Assembly: GCF_035222275.1 (NCBI RefSeq) | Contig: NC_085886.1 | Location: 1,922,001 to 1,986,000, forward strand | Reading direction: 5' to 3' | DNA length: 64,000 nt | Source of the DNA: Podospora bellae-mahoneyi | Lineage: Eukaryota; Ascomycota; Sordariomycetes; Sordariales; Podosporaceae | Shown here: piece after piece, positions 9,403 to 21,800 of the stretch | Numbering within the stretch: position 1 is the stretch's first letter | Layout of the letters: the number at the start of each line of letters is the position of its first letter | Notes under the pieces: model-generated | What the model was told of the DNA's origin: nothing | The model's database searches: none | Seen by the model: only the letters and a program-made list of their open reading frames with translations | Made by a program: the position numbers and the translations under genes

Positions 9403-12400
9403 TCAGTGGAACAGTGTCGTATTCACAACACTAGCCCTCTCAGCCGGCAGCTGATCCAGCTCGTACTATTATCATCTTCATTAGTATCCCGTTGTTGGTG
9501 TCACATAGTTTGGGTGGGGGGAAAACTCACCTCCAAAAACCCCACCCCCCCAATCAAAACCATCAAGCTCTCCCCCAACTCCCCAATCCTCTCCTCCAAC
9601 CTCCTCTGCGCCTCCTTGTTGTTGTTGTTGTTGTTGTTGTTGCTGTTGTTATTATCCCTCCCCTTCTTCCCACCCCCCAGCATGGAATCAACCCCCCTCA
9701 CGGTCCCCCCAAAAGAGAACTCATCACTAATTGACCTCTCCTGCTGTTGTTCCTCTCCCCCTCCCCACATCCCATTCCCCACAATCCCAATCCCCGCCGC
9801 CCTCTTGAGCGTGTGCACAACCAACATCCTGTGCCTCTGCAAAAACCCCCTCGCCTGGACAATATTCCCCTGCCCCCTCGATAGCACACTAGCAGTAATA
9901 ATCCTAGCCAGCGACACAAGCAAAAAGTAGTGTTTTTCCAATGCGACAGTGTTAGACGGGTTGATCTCCAGCTCTGGGTCGGCGGCAAACACCCCCGAGA
10001 TTTCCAACGCGCGGAAGAGGTTGGCTTGGAGGATGTACATCGCCCCTGTTTTTGTCTGGGCGAGCTGGAGGAGGAAGCAGAGTTTGGCGGTGAGGTACTG
10101 CTCCGTCGCTTCTGCTGTTGAGGCGGGGAGAGGAGAAGGGGGGTTGATAATCGCGAGCCATTCTCGCAGGATTGTTTTCAGCGAGTCGACCAAGACGCCG
10201 ATGAAGTTGAGCCTGTTGAGGGACTCAATGACGGAAATGGATGTTGGGTTGGTGTGCGGCGAGGAGCGGGATATGTGGACTAGAGCTGATAAAAGGACCA
10301 TGGCAGCGGTCTGACAGAGCGTGTCAGACCCATAAGCATCATCGCAGATGACGTGAAGGAGCTTCTCCCCGTGGTTCTGGATGGCCTTGTGGGTTCTGAT
10401 CCTCGCCGTGAGGAGGCTCGAGCTGTGCGTGTCGCCGCCGTCGTTGTCCACCACCCCAGTAAGGTAGCGGTAACAGATACTGTAGTATAACCCGCGCAGC
10501 TCGGCAAACTGGTTCCATTTGACAATAGACGCCAGACATACCTGGAAAAGCTGAAACAGCTTCTCGCTGACCAGATTCCCCATGGCAATCTTATCCGTCT
10601 CCGACCCAGGCGCACCGCCGGTACTATCCGAAAAGTCAAGCTTGTAAAGAAGGATCTTGGCCACCTTTGCCAGCTCAAACGCCTCGGGAGGACTGTCCGT
10701 GTTCAACGACTCCAACGTCGGCAGAATAGCCTGCAGCGCCTGTAGCAAGAACGTCGTCTTGACCGTGCCCCTGAACTCATTGGCCTCAAACATGACCAGC
10801 AACAGATCCGACCACTTCTTCAGCAGCTCGAGCCTGACAGCCCGAACCAAAACCCGGCGGTTGTTGAACAGGAGATACTCCAGCAGCACCTGCTCCTCCG
10901 CTTGGATCTCATCCATGCCCTCCTGAGGCACCATGGCCAGCGTGTCCCGGTACTCGCTACGCTTGAGCTGAATGCACTCCTTCACTCTGGAGAGATTGTA
11001 CTGGATCCCCGCCCCGCCAGCGTCGATCACACACGGGCTCAGGTCGAGCTCATGGTAGAAATGAAACTGCGGCGGCGCAACCTCCCACGAGATATCAACA
11101 TTCATGAAATCAAAAAAGTCAAAAATATTGTGCGCCGCCAACGTCTCCTGGTTCTCCAGCGTGATCTGCCCATTGAGAGCATCAAAAATCTGACGCTTGA
11201 TCGACGGTATCCTGTTCTGCGAAACGCTGCACAGCTCCTTGGCAATATACTCAAAGACAATGGCCCTCGAACCGAGGTAGTCGATATACGCAACCGACGC
11301 CGTCGACAGGAGGAACGAATTGTCATCCAGCGTCATATCGTTCCACGGCAGCCCCGGCACGATTTGTGACTCTCTCAGGAGCATGTGGAACAGAAAGTTG
11401 GTTGACCTCAACTCTTCCATCACCAAAGTCGACGAAAGCGGCGACTTCCACAGCAGCTGGAAGATGCGGAGAATCTTGTACTTGAGCGTAATCAAGTATC
11501 CGCGCATTCCTCGATCACCCTCATTCACCACCAGTTCGATGATCACACCCAACAGGCTGTGGAAGAGAGATCTCTGGTTGTCAAACACCCCGTTGGGCGC
11601 AACGCTCAACCCCCGCAGTTCGCAGTTGAAACCGAGAAGCAAATGCGCAATCGTGGGCTGGTCGGGCGACGCCCTGAGGGTCTCGTATAAAAAGTCGAGA
11701 ATGAAGAGTTTGATGAGGTATTCTTCCGACTCTGTCTCGAGCGCCGGATCGATCACCGCGTTGATGCTAGCAGCAAGTGATGTTCCGATGACCTCGCCCT
11801 CGCCATCCTTCTCAAGCTGGACAATGGCCTTGTTCCGGTGTCCTGGGCGATGGGTGTCGGGATTCCATGCCGAAATAAGCTTGCTGGAAGTTGAAACCTT
11901 CTCTAGCAGCTTGAGACAGGAAAGAGTGAGTTCGCTGACCCCGAGGTTGCAATACTTGCCCAGATCAACCAGCAGTGTCAGATGGTTGAGAATTCCATCC
12001 TCAATGGACGTGTACGTGCTCTTGGCCAGAGTAAGCGGCCTCCGCTTCCCAGCCTCGGGTTGAATCACAGGCCGCACCAAGTGAATAAAGGTCGCCTGAA
12101 GGTCGAGAACCTTGATCAGCACCTGGATCCCACGCAAGATACTCTGGATCAAGGGCGAGTGAGGTGAAGCCCGGCTGAGTGCATACTGGTCCTGATGAAT
12201 GGTATCCATCAGGGCAGTGATGGCCTTTTCGCTATACATCCACTCCATAACGCGAGCAAAAGGATGAAGGCGAACATAAACCGCGAGACTGGTCGTTTTC
12301 ACAGCCTTGTCAATCTCGATGTTTGTCTCGTTGCCCAGAACGATCAGGTCTTCGTTGAAGGTTTGCAAGCATGCCAGAATGAATTCTAGGCAGGAGAGAC

Positions 12401-14766
12401 GCAGCATTCTCAGTTGGCCTTGGTCTACTATTTCCCTCGGCTTCATGGTGAATATCAAGAACACAAAGTCAACATAGATCTCTATCCCGGGTCTTCGCTT
12501 GTTCAAACCGAGAAACTCGGGGAACGGCAAGGTGTCGTTGAGCCCGTCGGAGACTGTGTAGGGCGTGACCAACGACGTAAGAAGCTGGATGAATGCGTTT
12601 GGCTCTTCAAAGCCAGTGGATAAATCATTGAAAGCGCGTTCCTGCAATTCTTCGTACGTCGACTGATATGTAGGACTTCGCTGTTGTTGAACAGTCGCCG
12701 GGTTGTTGGGGTCCAGAGCTCCCATGGTGAAGTTGTCCACAAGAGTCCATATTATGTTACTTTCGGAAACCGACTTCATGATCAACAGTGATCTTAAGCT
12801 GTAAAAAACAGCGGCGCGAAGCCGGGGAGTGACGTTCGCATTTGCCAACCTGAACAGAATCTCGGGAAACATGAGTTCCTGTGCCGTTGCCAACCTGGTT
12901 CTGCAGGTGCTGCTCTCCGCTGTGAGCTTGCCAATCAACCGAACATAGCACTCCAGCATCATGGCCGATTCAGGCTCGGCCTCTCCCTGATCGGTGCCCG
13001 GTTTGCCTGGACGCTGGATCTGCATTTGTGCTGGGTTGGGCCTCTCGCTCAGTTTCTTGGCAAAGAACTCTAATTCCCTAAAGATTTGGTTCCAGGTCAG
13101 CGATTGGGATCGCCTCATTTTGCCAGAAGACTGGTGCCCCTCGTCGAGCAAAAATGTATGAGCAGCGGTTGCAGTCTCCTCGTTGCAGGCCAGAGCCTGT
13201 AGCATCTCGCAAAACGCACTAACCAGGGGCGTTGATGCTTTTGTGGACGCCCATTGTAGGAAACCATACAGAGCACTATCTGGATCCTCGAAGAAGGTCA
13301 TGGCGGCATCTGGCCTGTCCTCGTACGCATACGAGATGATGACCACGAACCGCTCGAGGTCGAGGTCTTGCTCGTGGGTTTGGCTCAGCTGGCGCTGCTC
13401 ATCCTCCTCTGTTTTTAGTGTCCTGACGAGCTCGGGTAGGTTTGTGATGACAGAGTCGATAAACACCTCCAGGTGGGCCATCAGGCTGAGCTGGAGGAAA
13501 TGGCTGAAGTAGTAGAAATCACCTTGGAGAGGAGGTGACTTCCGTTGCAACCACTGCCGCATTCCCATGCGTGATGGATCTTGCCACTCCTCCGTCTTGC
13601 AATCGGCCGCCACAGAAAGGATAAAATCGAATGCCCCCTCCTTGAGGGCCTCTGTAAATGCCTTTGTTCTCTTGTCGAACTCGACGTCCAGATCCAACCC
13701 ACCAAGATCGAATTCGTTATCGACTTGGAAGTATCCAGTGTACTCGGCAATCCACCACACCCGCGTGGCCGCTCCCAGATACGAAATAGCCCAGCTGTCA
13801 CCATCTCCAGTTTTCAAGATCTCTTGGTCCAACTGGCGAGACTGCTGGAAGTCACACATGCCATCTGGTGAGCCAAACACGTTGATGTAGGCGGCCAAAA
13901 CAGGGAATAGATGAACTGGCGCCCTCAGATTAGTATCTCTCATGAACAAATCCGGACAGGGGGTAAGGCTCACCGAGAAATTGATCGTACTTATCGATCT
14001 TCTTTAGCGTCCCCAAAAACTGCTTGAAGTCGTTGATATCGGCGTACTGCTTTTCCACGGCAGCGTGCAGTATCATGGCAAGACACTCATGCTGCTCCAC
14101 GAGGCTCATGCGGGAGAACTCAATCGTGTCGGCAGCCTCTGGGGGCCGTGCCAGACTGGCTTGTTCTAGCATGTACCGGGACGCCACCCTCTCGTTGATG
14201 CTCTGCAACATGGCCTTGATGGTTTGCATACCCTCCATACATCTCGCGACAATCTTTTTGCTTGAGCCCTTGACGAAGATCTTTTCCTCCAGAATTTTTC
14301 CAAAGGCATCCCTCAAATTGTCGTCCATTCCCTCGTCGTTTCCTAATTCGATGCAGAGCCGCATGCAGTCGAGTAGGTATTTTCGTTCTTGGTGGAAGCG
14401 GATGAGACCGCATTCCCATAGCGGGCGTGACTGTATTTCCGAGTCGTCCTCGTCCTGACAATCCAGAATAATCCTTCCAGCTTCGTACTCATCCAGATCC
14501 AACTCGTCGGCGACCTTGAGAGTCTCAAAGATGAAGTCATCGTTGACCTTGAATTCGCCGTCCTTGGTCTTGATTACCTTTCTGTTGGTGATGTCATTTC
14601 TATGGGTAGAGTTTCGTGGTGTCTTGTCAACCAGCGCCTTCAAGTTGTCGGAATGCAGCTCGATCAGGTTCTCTAGGACTGAGATGTTGTCAAAACGGTG
14701 TTGGCGAACAGCAACCAGCTCCGAGTGGAGGGCCTGTAGCCCCTCGAGAACGCGAAAATCAGCCAT
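9403..14766 (-). CDS. nup192: Nucleoporin Nup192 (inner-ring scaffold)
   Basis: A large alpha-helical scaffold of the nuclear pore inner ring, where it binds Nic96 and Nup53-type linkers. Exons on the minus strand are 14766-13974, 13915-9531 and 9465-9403. Intron 1 (58 nt) has donor GTGAGC, branch TACTAAT and acceptor GCCAG; a nearer CTGAG acceptor gives the wrong phase. Intron 2 (65 nt) has donor GTGAGT and branch ATACTAAT and adds a 20-residue last exon ending NTTLFH. The total is 1746 aa, very close to the usual length for Sordariales Nup192. Hallmarks include the N-terminal MADFRVLEGLQALHSEL and HLFPVLAAYINVFGSPDG. Near the C-terminus an Asn tract (TTG repeats on the plus strand, about 9615-9655) interrupts the final helices. 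TEL1 lies divergently upstream. Confidence 0.93.
9615..9655. repeat. TTG trinucleotide repeat (poly-Asn in Nup192)
   Basis: An imperfect run of about ten TTG units on the plus strand encodes the poly-Asn tract near the Nup192 C-terminus. A candidate for length polymorphism. Confidence 0.85.
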
Positions 14767-15821
14767 GCCTGGCTCAAATGAGGCGCGTTGTGAAGAGAAA
14801 AGTGGTGGATGGTAAAGAAGGTTGCTGGCTGGCTTGGGAATTGAGTAAAATCGTATCAGTATCCGTACATCGCAGGCAAGCCTTTGTCGATGGACTCGCT
14901 CGTTCGTAGTTGCGGTCGCAGTGTGGAATGGTTGGTATTAGTTAAAAGAGGCCCCCTACGATGCTGTTATCAGTGAGGTTGGTATCGACACAATTCCTCC
15001 TAATTCGTCAAGATGGGGGTTTGTTAATGTTTCTGTTTTTGAAAGCGCTTTTGGAAAAAGAGTCGCGACCAAACTAAACCGTGAGCTTTGCAGCTTGTCC
15101 TTGTCCCGCGCGCTCTTGCCTGCCGCGGATTTGGGCAGGCGCCAAGATGCGCCGGTCAACAAAACAATTAGGCGGTGAGCCATTCTGCCAGAGCCCTGTG
15201 GGTCTCATCGGCACCCAGTGGATCCTCAGGGGTCATCAACTTGGGGAAGGGAGTGGTCATAGCTTCCTGCATCACTCCTCCAGCAGCAGGTGCGATAGAG
15301 CCTTCCAATGTTTTGGGATGCGACTGCCGTTGCCTGTCTATTTTCTATCCACAAACAGGCAAGAGCTGCCCTCAAGTGTCACACTCTATCTTTCCCTTCA
15401 TAAATGAAAGAGCTGCCCATAAAACACGTTTCCTTTCCCACCACAAAATACCAACGGACAAACAACGTGGAAGCCTTTTAAAACTGAAGACTTTGGCGTT
15501 TCTCCCATCCGCTGCAGCACAAATGGGCTGCACTTTCTTCTCCCATCATCTCAATTTTAAATTCACACTTCTCATAAACCCAAGTTATCAACCCCTAAGG
15601 TTATCTCTCCTCCTTCCATTTGAACATCAGATCTCACAAGATAACACACACTCGGCCACCACAACAGAATTGTGTGTTGTATTTCAGACTCTGAACTCGC
15701 TGGGAACTGGACTCTCGGGTCCAATCCTGACCACAATCCACTTTCGTCCTGTCCTGGGTCAGATCTGAGCCAATCCTGGTCTTAATTCGATGTGGTACGG
15801 TCAGCTGGGACAAAAGACGCA
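14767..15821. other. Divergent promoter region, nup192 / tel1
   Basis: About 1 kb between divergent starts. Nothing gene-like is visible. It becomes pyrimidine-rich and A-rich from 15360 on, as expected for a fungal promoter and leader. A CACGTG at 15826-15831 overlaps the first codons of tel1. Confidence 0.55.
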
Positions 15822-18800
15822 ATGGCACGTGTAAAGGGTTACAGCAATGAGCCTCTCAACTTCAAGGAGCTCGCCGGTAAGTGTTACATGGTTGCAGGGA
15901 CAAGGCTGATGAAAGTAAACAATACACATGCTGACCATTGAAATGCAGCCCAGCTAGTCCATTCAACAGCCACGCAGCGCAAAGAAGCTCTTGACAGTAT
16001 GCCTCTCTCGCTCTGTCCTGCATTTATGTTTATGTATACTGATTACCCTGACATAGGTTTGTTGGAGTTTTTCAAGACGGCAGAGAAAGGGGGGCCTCAG
16101 CCTCAGAAAGTGTAGGTCCCATACCTCAATCCACAGCATACCACAACTAATACAAAATTAGTAGTCCCTTTGATGACAAGTCGTACCACTCCATCTACGA
16201 AGCCCTCTTCCGATGCACAGTCTTGGAAAAGGCAAGCTACCTCACTTCCAAGAAATCAGCCAGAGCCAGTGCTACTGCCAATGCCAGACTCGAAAAGTGC
16301 GCCGAGGTCCTCAGGCTGGCTGTCCGCCATGGAACTTCACGGATCAAGCGCAAAACAGCCAGAGCCATCATCGACCACATCACACAGGTGCTCCAGGGAC
16401 CCGATGATACCTACATCGCACCTCTGCTCAAAGATTATGCCAAGGCTTTGTGCACATTCCTTCAGAACTCGGCCAATGTCGAAAATCTCTCCGCCTTTTC
16501 AGGTGAGAGCTGGGACACTTGTGTCGAGTTTTGTGTCGAAGCTCTCTCTCGCTATCTCGAGGTAGGTGGGAATGATAGCGGCTCTCGCGCCTCCCCGGCG
16601 CCAACTCTGAGAGCATCATCCGTCGGGCTTTCATCCCAGGGCGGAAACCAGATTGGTAGTCAGGTCGCTCTAGACTTTTTGTCATGCTTGAATTATCTAA
16701 TGGCTGCCCCAAATGCACCGGTACTACGACGGGCAGGGGAAATATCCCGAATCATTCTTCAGATTCTGCAACTACGCCAGATGAAAATAGGGGAGCTGCA
16801 CAAAGTGGCCTTTTCTGCCCTCAACCGAATCTTTACTCGCACCCAGACCGACGACATTGCTCTTTCAAAGAGGCTTGTCATGACTCTGACCCCTTTGCTC
16901 TCTCATTGGTGGCAGCCGCGAGCCTTATCCCGGGACGCAATGCTGAATAGTATTCGCGATGAGATGCTCAAGACCATCTATGCTTCTCATCTTTATCTGG
17001 AGAGCATACTTCGGGAGTCGACAGACGAGTCTTGTCTTCAAGATGTGGAAGAACTTATGGATGCTCTTTGGTCGGACTACTCGAGGAGAGAAGAACGCGC
17101 AAGGCTTCAGCTTGATGATATCACTTTTACTGGAATGCTCCTCCCATCCGATCATCCAACCACTGGCGTCTTCAGCCTTCGTCCGTACAATACAGGAGGC
17201 GAGCAAAATTGGGCGCTTTTGGAGAATCTCGCCACCCTAGAGGCCATCTACGCCCGCAGCTCAAACAAGCCATTTTCGCAGCAAGAGCCCGAGAATGACC
17301 AGCCTCGCAAGAGGCGTCGAATGGTTAACACGCCAAACAGGCTCCATCAGAAACTCAAATCTCGGGATCCTGCAGTGCAGCTGACAGCGTTACAACTCGT
17401 GCCTTTTGTGAGCCGCCAGAAGCTGCTTACTATCGAAGAAGCCACAGAGGCCATCACAGACTTGTCGAAATGTGTCACGGCGAAGCAAGGTGTTGTGGCA
17501 TCGTGGGCGATGATCGCATGCTCCAGCCTCACCTCCCATGAAGTTTGTCGAGATGCCTCCCTGTCTCACACCTGGAAGCAGTTGTGGCAGCTTGGTGTGC
17601 GGTCTGTCAGCCTGGCACCAACCACACGTGCTGCCTCGGTCTTCTTGGACTCCGTGATCAAAGCGTCCCTGATCCCGAGACATGAGTTGGCCGGTGATGT
17701 GAACCACATGATCATAACCGCCGATATCAGCGGCCCTGCGATCCTGGTTGACTCTTCTCTCAAGTTGATGCTGAGCCTCCTGCGTCTACGCAATACCATG
17801 TCACCCAATGCCAGCCAAGCTACGACCAGCCATGTCATCCGATGGGTTTTTGTCAAGTGGAATCCAGCTGAACTGAGCTATGCCTCACTTCATTCGGTAC
17901 ACACGGCTCCGTTTGATCTGGCCAACCTCCTGAGAGGCTGCTTTGGGATGCCGGCTTTGAAGATGGGGGCTCCTCTCCAGCTCTTTGGGGGAGCGATTGT
18001 ACAGTTCTGGAAGAAGCAAAGTCAAGCCTATCCGCTGATGCGGTATCTGCTGCTTCTTGAGGACGAAACAACATCAACAACGACACTCATGGCTGAACCC
18101 GAGGATGTCATTCTGCCAGAGGAAGCGCAAGAACAGACGGTCGACCCAACTGGGTCGCACACCGCGAAGCGCCTTATCCTCGAGCTACTGTATCCTAAAC
18201 TGGAAGAACTTCACCAGATCACCGAGTCGTGGCAGAAGCGCGGGTCGGATAGTGTTGCGCCAGTTGCGATATCTGCGGATCGGTTGCAGAGCATGATGCT
18301 TGCTTGTCTTGTTGGCGCCATCCTCCTTCCAGAACTAGTCAATCTTAACTCTTCCATGTCCAAAGATTTGGAGTCGACACTTTTTGAGGTCATTGACGGC
18401 GCCTTCCGAGTCATTCTCGCGGCTCCTCAAATCGATGAGTTCTTTGAGCTGGTGTTGACGACGGTGGTCCCGTTTATCCCGCCCTTTGTGGAAAGCCAGG
18501 TGGCAGCGCTCAGGAAGGAACAGTCTCACTTGTTGAAGCTGTACTCGAAGCTGTCGATTGCTCTTCAGGAAAAGGCTCAAAAGGAGGCTTTTGGACGGAG
18601 CATGGATGCTATGGACATTGACGACGAGTTTGAGTCCCAGACGAGCCAGAGTTCGGCTGTGTTAAAAGGGAAGACGTTGGCGAGGAGGGATAGTCTTTTG
18701 TGTTGGACCCCTGAGGCGTTTTATCTCGAGACGACGCTGAGGGTGCATTACCTGGAGATTATCAGGCAGGATGAGGGGGAACTGGGGCATGTACCTGAAG

Positions 18801-21800
18801 CGATGATGGAGCAACTGCTGAGTTTGGAAAAGGAGCAGTTGTTGACTTGTCGGGTGTTTATGAAGGAGTTGTTTTCTTGTGGGTGGATGGCGGGGTTGAA
18901 GGCTGTGGTGAGGGTGTTTGAGACGGTTGGGGGAATTATTTCGGAGGATGAGTTTTCGTGCTGTGAGGTGGCGCTTTGCACGTGCATTGATGTGATGGAT
19001 GGGTTTATTTACTTTTGGACGGATCAGAAGTTGGAGGAGGCGATTGGGCGGATGGTGGGGGATCTGTATCATTACCTTGTCAAGAGCTCGCTGCCGAACA
19101 ACTCGATGAGTCCGGTTGTGCAGGGGGTGTTTAGTGGGCTGCTTTTTCATATATTGGAGGTGAGGTCGGAGTATGCGGGGGATCTGAGGTTGCCAAGCGC
19201 GAGGAGCACGTTGTTGGGGGTGTGTCAGGAGGGGGGGATGGAGGTGAAGTATGAGATTGGGAAGGGGTTGCCGGGGGTGTTTGGGTTGTATGTGCTTAAG
19301 ACGCACGATGACATTTTCCTGGATGTGCTGGACAGCTTGCCTACCGATCCGTCGATGGAGGAGGGGATCGCGTATAGGTTGTTTGTGTTGGCGGAATTGG
19401 CGTGTAGGTGGCCGACGCTGTTGAGGAGGTGTATTTATCACATCTTTGAGACGCCGGGGAAGATTGTGAGGAGTGTGAGGTATGCGGGGTGGTGTTTGAG
19501 GAGGATATCGAAGGAGTTGAAGTTGAGCGGGCCGGAGGAGCTGTTTCGGCTGTTTGCGCCGCAGCTGCTTTATACGTGGTTGGATGAGAACTCGATTGAG
19601 GATATCCCGTTTGAGATCTTTGGGTTCAAGAGCCTGCAGGATTTGCTGGCGGAGGGGCAGACGGAGGCGGCAGCGATTATGATTATGAGGGGGCAGGAGA
19701 CTGAGGCGTTGGAGTTGGCCAAGATGCTGGGGTTGACGCTGCAGGAGCTGGTCAAAAGGAACTTTACAAAGATCATTGCGTATTGCATCGCGCACGATGT
19801 CAGTGTGCAGAGGGAGGAAGGGCAGATCACGGGGGAGAAGAGGCTGATCAAGATTCTTATTAAGGAAGGGTTTCTGGAGCAAATTCACCTCAATTTTGCC
19901 GACATTATTGCAACGTTTTTTGAGACCTTCGACCAGGAGGATCCGGTCGAGAAGGCGTTTAGACGGAATGAAGGGCTTGGGTATGCGGCGGATATTATCG
20001 AGATGATCAAGGAGTATGGCCATTTGCCTACGAAGCTTCCGCCGAATCAGCAACCGTGCTTTAGGGCGAAGTATCTCCCCATCGAGATGCTACACCTTTT
20101 GAGCAGAACGCCGTATGAGTTGGATCAGATTTGGACGCCGGCGTTGGTGGTGTTTATTGCTCGGAAGCTCCTCAACACCATTCACCCGGCCCTTGGCCCT
20201 CTTCACGCCTGCTCGGTTCTGCGCAAGATCAGAGTGTTGATCTGCCTTGCTGGTCCTACAGCACTTACCGCCTACCCGTTGGAGATGCTTCTGCACTCCA
20301 TCCGGGCCTTCGTCGTCGACCCCGAGTGCGCAGACGATGCGCTGGGCATCACGCAGTACCTCATCATCAAAGGCTCTGACCACCTCAGCAAAACCCCATC
20401 CTTCTTCGCGGGCTATGCGCTCTCATCCCTGGCCGACCTGAGGGTATTTTTGGAATCCTCCCAGTCGAGCACAACTCAGGAGTCCCAGTTCCGAGCCACA
20501 AAGTCGAAAGCCCAGGTGTTTCATGATTGGTTTGGGAAGTATCTCGAGGGGTATGAGAGCAAGATTCTAAAGGAGAACCCTGAGCATCTCAAAGCTTTCA
20601 GGGCAATCACTCAGTCGGCAGCGGGGATCAGAGTCATGGGCAACGCAGAGAGGGGAACGAATGAGAGTAACTTGCTCATGGAGATCCTCAAAGATTGGGA
20701 CAGGGCTGAGAGCGAGGGTGATGAGCTGCTAAATGAACCTGCTCGTGGTGTTGCCTTGAGGATGCTGTGTGGGCAATTTGGGCCTGCGCCGAAGGAGAGG
20801 GGGTTGGATGTTATTGGGGAGGATGAGGAGGCTGTCAAGTATAAGGGGGTGGTTTGGAAGAGTTGTATGGAGGAGGGAGGGATGGGGTTGAGTGGCGAGT
20901 ACTTGGCCTGGGCGGGGAGGGTGATTGGGCGTGGGTTTGCCGCTAGTGGGGAAGTTCCTGGGGGGCTGTTGAAGGAGAGCAGACTGGAGGAGTATAAGAC
21001 GTTGAGTTGTAAAGCGGGTGGGAAAGAACTAGGGAGTTCAGAGGAGGGGTTGCTGAATCTGATGGAGCAGTTGACTGTCAGCGGGGATTGTTTGACTGCT
21101 GGGCTGGCGGAGGCAGCACTGAGGACTGTGTTCAGTGACGCGGCTGCTGATAACTTCCAGGAGCTTGTGGCAGCTTGCCAGCGGAGTTTGAGTGAAGCTC
21201 TGGCGGATAGTTTGGATTGGGAGCCGTTCCGGACGCCGCAGTCGGATCTGGTCAAGGTGGAGAAGGTAAGGGAGCAGGAGGTGTTTAGTGGGGCGAAGTT
21301 GGGAGAGGCGGACTGGGCGAGAAAGTTGACGACGTTGTTGGCGCAGGCGGTGCCGGATGATGTTACGTTGAGAGTGCTGCCCCCGATATTGACCAAAGTC
21401 AAGGGGTTTGCGGAGCAGGCTTTTCCGTTTGTGATGCACTTGGTGCTGAGCTATCAGCTGGATAAACAGCAGGGGGTGAAGAGGCAGCTTTCGGAGGTGA
21501 TGAAGGAATGGTTGAAGAACGAGGAGGGGGGGGCGAGGGAGAATGTGAAGTTGTTGCTCAACACGATTTTGTACCTGAGGACGCAGCCACTTGCCGGGGA
21601 GGCTTCCATTGCAGATCGGGGGCATTGGTTGGAGGTTAATCTGACGAGTGCGGCTGCTGCTGCGACGAGGTGTGGAATGTTCAAGGTTGCCTTGCTGTTT
21701 GCGGAACTGGCTTCGAGCGAGGAGTCGAGGGCGTCGAGGAGGTCATCGGCGATTAGGGAGGTGGAGGATTCGAGCGAAATTTTGTTGGATATCTTTGAGA

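Noticed and set aside
13924-13928. CTGAG as the acceptor of nup192 intron 1
   Set aside because: It lies about 5 nt after the TACTAAT branch point and breaks the reading frame. The GCCAG acceptor just downstream restores frame with normal spacing.
18662-20053. 463-codon open frame antisense to tel1
   Set aside because: Its composition (Arg/Leu/Gln/His/Pro-heavy, no domain) is the mirror of G-ending codons on the tel1 strand. It is a by-product of local skew.
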